From CAZICM01 sp964537685 (lineage in GTDB: Bacteria; Myxococcota_A; Polyangia; Polyangiales; Polyangiaceae), in contig CAZICM010000014.1 in assembly GCA_964537685.1 (NCBI GenBank), positions 62,001-126,000 on the forward strand: 64,000 bases of DNA, given 5' to 3'. A program made the position numbers and the translations under genes. The notes below the pieces were generated by a model, which made no database searches, was not told where the DNA came from, and saw only the letters and a program-made list of their open reading frames with translations. Shown here in pieces: positions 61,369 to 64,000 of this stretch (positions are counted from its first letter, which is position 1; each line of letters starts with the position of its first letter).

Positions 61369-62736
61369 GTGCTTGCCGAAATTGCGAATCTTCTCGTTCG
61401 GGTAGCGTATCTCCTTGCGCTGACCCTTGTTCCCAAAGGTCTCTCCCCAGAGCCCGCTCCCGCCGAAAACCTTCTGTTTGACGCCGCGCTCGCTGCAGTC
61501 GCGCTCGCCGCCCTGCTCTTGGGCGCCGTCAAGCTCAAAAATGAACTCGATACCATCGCGGCCCGCATCGGCGCATCGCTGATTTGGCTCGCCGCGGCCA
61601 TCGCGCTCATTGCGGCGGCTCATTACCAAGGCGAAAACGGCCCCCTCGCGTCCGGCGTGTTTTGGCCCGCCCTTCCCCTGTGGGCCGGCCTGGCGACCCT
61701 GGCCTCTTCCGCATCGGAACGCTGGCTGGCCGGAAGCTTTAAAAATCGCCGCACCATGGCCGTCGTCCTTGTTCTCGGCGCGGGCTCCTTTCAATACATG
61801 CAAGGCGCCAAGTTTTTGAGCTCGCCCGAAAAGATGTGGAAAGAGACCTTGCGCAAGGACGCGGCCAATGAAGCCGCGCTTCGGGCCATCGTGCAGCCCC
61901 TTCTCCGCAAATACCGCTACGACGACGCCAAAAAACTCGCCGAACGCTGCCTAGCCGTTCAAGCCGATGCCTGCGGCTGCCTCGAAGTGCGAGCCCAAAT
62001 CACCCTGCGCAGGCTATCCGATCGCTGTTTTGCAGCGCCTCCCGACATATGCGCCTGTGTCGATCCCCAAACCGCCGCCGCCGTTCGCGCCCAAAGCCTC
62101 GATACCGCGCTCGCCGATGCCCAAGCCGCGCTCAACGCCTGCCCCGATCGCGCCATGTCTCACGCCGTCATGGCTGAAGTCTTGGTGCTCCGGGGCGATA
62201 TCGAAACGGCTCAAACCCATGCTTCCCAAGCCGTCGAACACAATGGCCGCCTGGGCTATGCCCGCTATGTCCATGCGCTTTCCCTTCAAGGAAAAGGCGA
62301 ATACAAACAGGCCATCGCCGAACTGCTCGTCGCCAAAAAGCTCACCGGCTCCCGCGACGTCAAGATTCTGCTCGGCGCCCTCTATATGCTCAGCGACAAA
62401 CTCGACGAAGCCGACGCCATCTTAAAACCCCTTGCCGCCGAGGGCTCCAACGATGCCATCGCCGGCTACAACCTCGCCCTCATCGCCGATCGCCGAGGCA
62501 AATACAACGAAGCCAGAAACGGCTATCTCACCACCCTCCGCATCGACCCCTGCTACCAAAGCGCCCGCTACAACCTCGCGCACCTCACCTGGAAAGCAGG
62601 CATCAAAGAAGAAGCCGAACACCACGCCCGCAGATTCGTAGAACTTGCCGGCCCTGCCGATCCCATGGTCTCCAAACTCAGCACCTTAATCGGCAAAGAT
62701 CTCCGGGTTCCGGCCGAGATATCCGAACGAAGGTGA
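61369..62736 (+). CDS. Membrane protein with TPR repeats
   Basis: The 455-residue product starts at GTG 61369 with an N-terminal membrane domain of about four hydrophobic segments (residues about 7-25, 40-58, 70-84, 97-115), followed by a short segment and TPR-like helical pairs from about 155 to 440 with a Cys-rich part (CLAVQADACGCLEVRAQI, CACVDPQ). Later repeats have clear TPR spacing (KKLTGSRDVKILLGALYMLSDKLDEAD). The TPR part may hold envelope-biogenesis enzymes. It is followed 9 bases later by a glycosyltransferase gene. Confidence 0.78.
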   Translation: MLAEIANLLVRVAYLLALTLVPKGLSPEPAPAENLLFDAALAAVALAALLLGAVKLKNELDTIAARIGASLIWLAAAIALIAAAHYQGENGPLASGVFWPALPLWAGLATLASSASERWLAGSFKNRRTMAVVLVLGAGSFQYMQGAKFLSSPEKMWKETLRKDAANEAALRAIVQPLLRKYRYDDAKKLAERCLAVQADACGCLEVRAQITLRRLSDRCFAAPPDICACVDPQTAAAVRAQSLDTALADAQAALNACPDRAMSHAVMAEVLVLRGDIETAQTHASQAVEHNGRLGYARYVHALSLQGKGEYKQAIAELLVAKKLTGSRDVKILLGALYMLSDKLDEADAILKPLAAEGSNDAIAGYNLALIADRRGKYNEARNGYLTTLRIDPCYQSARYNLAHLTWKAGIKEEAEHHARRFVELAGPADPMVSKLSTLIGKDLRVPAEISERR

Positions 62737-62745
62737 GGCCACCCC

Positions 62746-63876
62746 ATGGCGTACAGCTCATCCAAGCCCCTTCTCACCTTATGCATGATTCTCAAGGACG
62801 AAGAGGCCACCATCGCCAAAACCCTCGGCACCGTCCTCCCTTATATCGATCGCTGGCTTATCCTTGATACCGGCTCCACCGATCGCACCCGCGAAATCGT
62901 CAAACAAAGCCTAGCTTCCAAACCAGGGGCACTGCATGAAGCCCCCTTTATCGACTTCGCCACATCCAGAAACCATGCCCTCGATTTATGCGGCGAAGAA
63001 ACCGAATTTATCCTATGGCTCGATGCCGACGACGAACTCATCGGAGGCCCAGAACTTCGAGCCTTCCTCCAAAAAGAATTGCCCATCCACGGCCCCGATC
63101 GCGAAGCCTACTATGTGCGCGTAGATACCGGAATTCGCTTTGATTCTGCCCGTATCTTCCGAAGCCGCGCCAAATGGCGCTTTAAAGGCGCCGTCCACGA
63201 AGTCCTCTGCCACCCCCAGCGCCAACCCCCCACCCACCGATTACCCCATCAGGTCCTCATCCGCCACACCGCCGGCGTCAGCGCCGACCGATCGAAAAAA
63301 CGCTGGGAACGCGATGTACTCCTCCTATCCCGCGCCCTCGAAGACAACCCCAGCGACACCCGCTCAGCCTTCTATTTGGCCCAGACCTACGCCTGGCTCG
63401 ACCGCAAAACCGAAGCCAAAGCCGCCCTCCTCAAACGCATCTCCATGGGCGGCTGGTACGAAGAAGTCTACCAATGCCGAATGCAGCTCGCCTCCATCGC
63501 CCAAGCCGAAGGCCATCCCTGGGGGTATATCCTCGAACTCTACCTCGACGCCTTTAAAACATCCCCCCACCGCGCCGAACCCCTCCATGCCATCGCCTAT
63601 CATTACAATGCCCAGCGCGAACATGCCCTCTGCCTTCTCTTCGCCCGCCGCGGCATCGAACTTCCCCTGCCCACCCAAGACCGCCTCTTTATCGATGAAG
63701 AGGTCTACAAATGGAAACTCCTCGATCTCGTAGGCTCATCGGCCTACTGGGTCGGCGAATTCGAACTCGGCGAAGAAGCCGCCCGAAAAGCCCTTCGCCA
63801 CCGCCCCGATGATGCCCGCCTCGCCGCCAACGTCGAATACTACGCCGCCCGAAAGCGCAAACTAAAAAAGAAATGA
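62746..63876 (+). CDS. Glycosyltransferase family 2 with C-terminal helical repeats
   Basis: The 376-residue product starts at ATG 62746. The GT2 (GT-A) core has LTLCMILKDEEATIAKTLG, the first Asp region LILDTGSTDRTRE and the DxD-type motif LWLDADDEL near 87-95. The C-terminal half has TPR-like helices with Cys residues (YQCRMQLASIAQAEGH). It resembles the TPR-containing GT2 enzymes that glycosylate peptides or small surface polymers. The stop overlaps the following start by ATGA. Confidence 0.88.
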   Translation: MAYSSSKPLLTLCMILKDEEATIAKTLGTVLPYIDRWLILDTGSTDRTREIVKQSLASKPGALHEAPFIDFATSRNHALDLCGEETEFILWLDADDELIGGPELRAFLQKELPIHGPDREAYYVRVDTGIRFDSARIFRSRAKWRFKGAVHEVLCHPQRQPPTHRLPHQVLIRHTAGVSADRSKKRWERDVLLLSRALEDNPSDTRSAFYLAQTYAWLDRKTEAKAALLKRISMGGWYEEVYQCRMQLASIAQAEGHPWGYILELYLDAFKTSPHRAEPLHAIAYHYNAQREHALCLLFARRGIELPLPTQDRLFIDEEVYKWKLLDLVGSSAYWVGEFELGEEAARKALRHRPDDARLAANVEYYAARKRKLKKK

Positions 63877-64000
63877 TCCGGCAATTGGCCTCTTTATTCC
63901 CCAGACCCATCCTTATTGGCCTGGGCCTTATCCTCCTCTTCTCCCTCATCGCCTTCTGGCCCGCCCTCTTCGCTGGACCCGGCTATGAAAGCGCGCTCAT
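63873..64000 (+). CDS. Membrane protein, 5' end only
   Basis: The frame opens at ATG 63873 overlapping the glycosyltransferase stop and runs off the window after 42 codons. It starts MIRQLASLFPRP and then has a long hydrophobic helix (ILIGLGLILLFSLIAFWPALF). Nothing more can be said of the product. Translational coupling to the glycosyltransferase suggests a shared pathway. Confidence 0.6.
   Translation, partial: MIRQLASLFPRPILIGLGLILLFSLIAFWPALFAGPGYESAL

Noticed and set aside
1..64000. tRNA, rRNA, insertion sequence or prophage genes
   Set aside because: No cloverleaf-type gene, rRNA segment, transposase with terminal repeats or phage structural gene was seen; the Rpn gene alone does not make a mobile element.

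Overview
The window looks like chromosomal DNA from a high-GC, myxobacteria-like (Myxococcota/deltaproteobacterial) bacterium. That placement is an inference from gene content: three Hanks-type Ser/Thr kinases (one a very large kinase-ATPase-TPR protein), a sigma-54 enhancer-binding protein, an orphan soluble hybrid histidine kinase, many lipoproteins with Ser/Gly linkers and beta-propeller or SUMF1-type domains, a subtilisin-like protease, a collagen-like surface protein and a DUF4178 protein. I see no rRNA, tRNA, CRISPR array, insertion sequence or phage module. Genes are packed tightly: many pairs share 4-base start/stop overlaps and several convergent pairs overlap by about 20-100 bases.

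Layout. 0-9 kb: DUF4178 membrane protein, UDP-glucose dehydrogenase (-), a purine-rich repeat-bearing spacer and an Rpn-type nuclease (the most foreign-looking segment), a proline-rich membrane protein, a CxxCH-containing lipoprotein, and an arrestin-like (Spo0M-type) protein (-). 9-15.5 kb: hybrid histidine kinase converging on a large Lhr helicase, then a CDP-alcohol phosphatidyltransferase converging on rtcR. 15.4-19.2 kb: an RtcR-like sigma-54 regulator divergent from rtcB, with a clear -24/-12 promoter, three tandem 17-base palindromes as a likely upstream activating array, and a third, unrecognised gene closely following rtcB. 19.3-28 kb: LVIVD-type propeller lipoprotein (-), L,D-transpeptidase plus acyltransferase, GNAT plus alpha/beta hydrolase, SGNH hydrolase. 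28-33 kb: giant kinase-ATPase followed by an overlapping methyltransferase.

32.8-40.6 kb (all minus strand) is a seven-gene run: zinc-ribbon SDR, EpmA-like lysine ligase with an added OB-like domain, helical protein, FabI-like SDR lacking the catalytic Tyr, lysophospholipid acyltransferase, patatin-like phospholipase and a FabH-like ketosynthase whose catalytic Asn is Ser. It reads as an acyl-lipid pathway built partly from catalytically altered fatty-acid enzymes. 40.8-45 kb: unknown protein, SUMF1 lipoprotein and Gre-like factor (+), facing MBL hydrolase, small lipoprotein and PgsA (-). 45-55 kb: lipoprotein, kinase, MCP with an altered signalling tip, subtilisin-like protease (-), propeller lipoprotein, kinase. 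55-64 kb: unknown protein and PlsC (-), Lon protease, collagen-like protein, TPR membrane protein, glycosyltransferase 2, and the 5' end of a membrane protein running off the window.

The two best candidates for something undescribed are (1) the RtcR-RtcB-unknown protein module, with a CARF-like sensor half unlike that of textbook RtcR and an intact regulatory region, and (2) the seven-gene lipid operon with degenerate FabH/FabI-like members. All functional calls come from reading motifs by eye; no database search was run.
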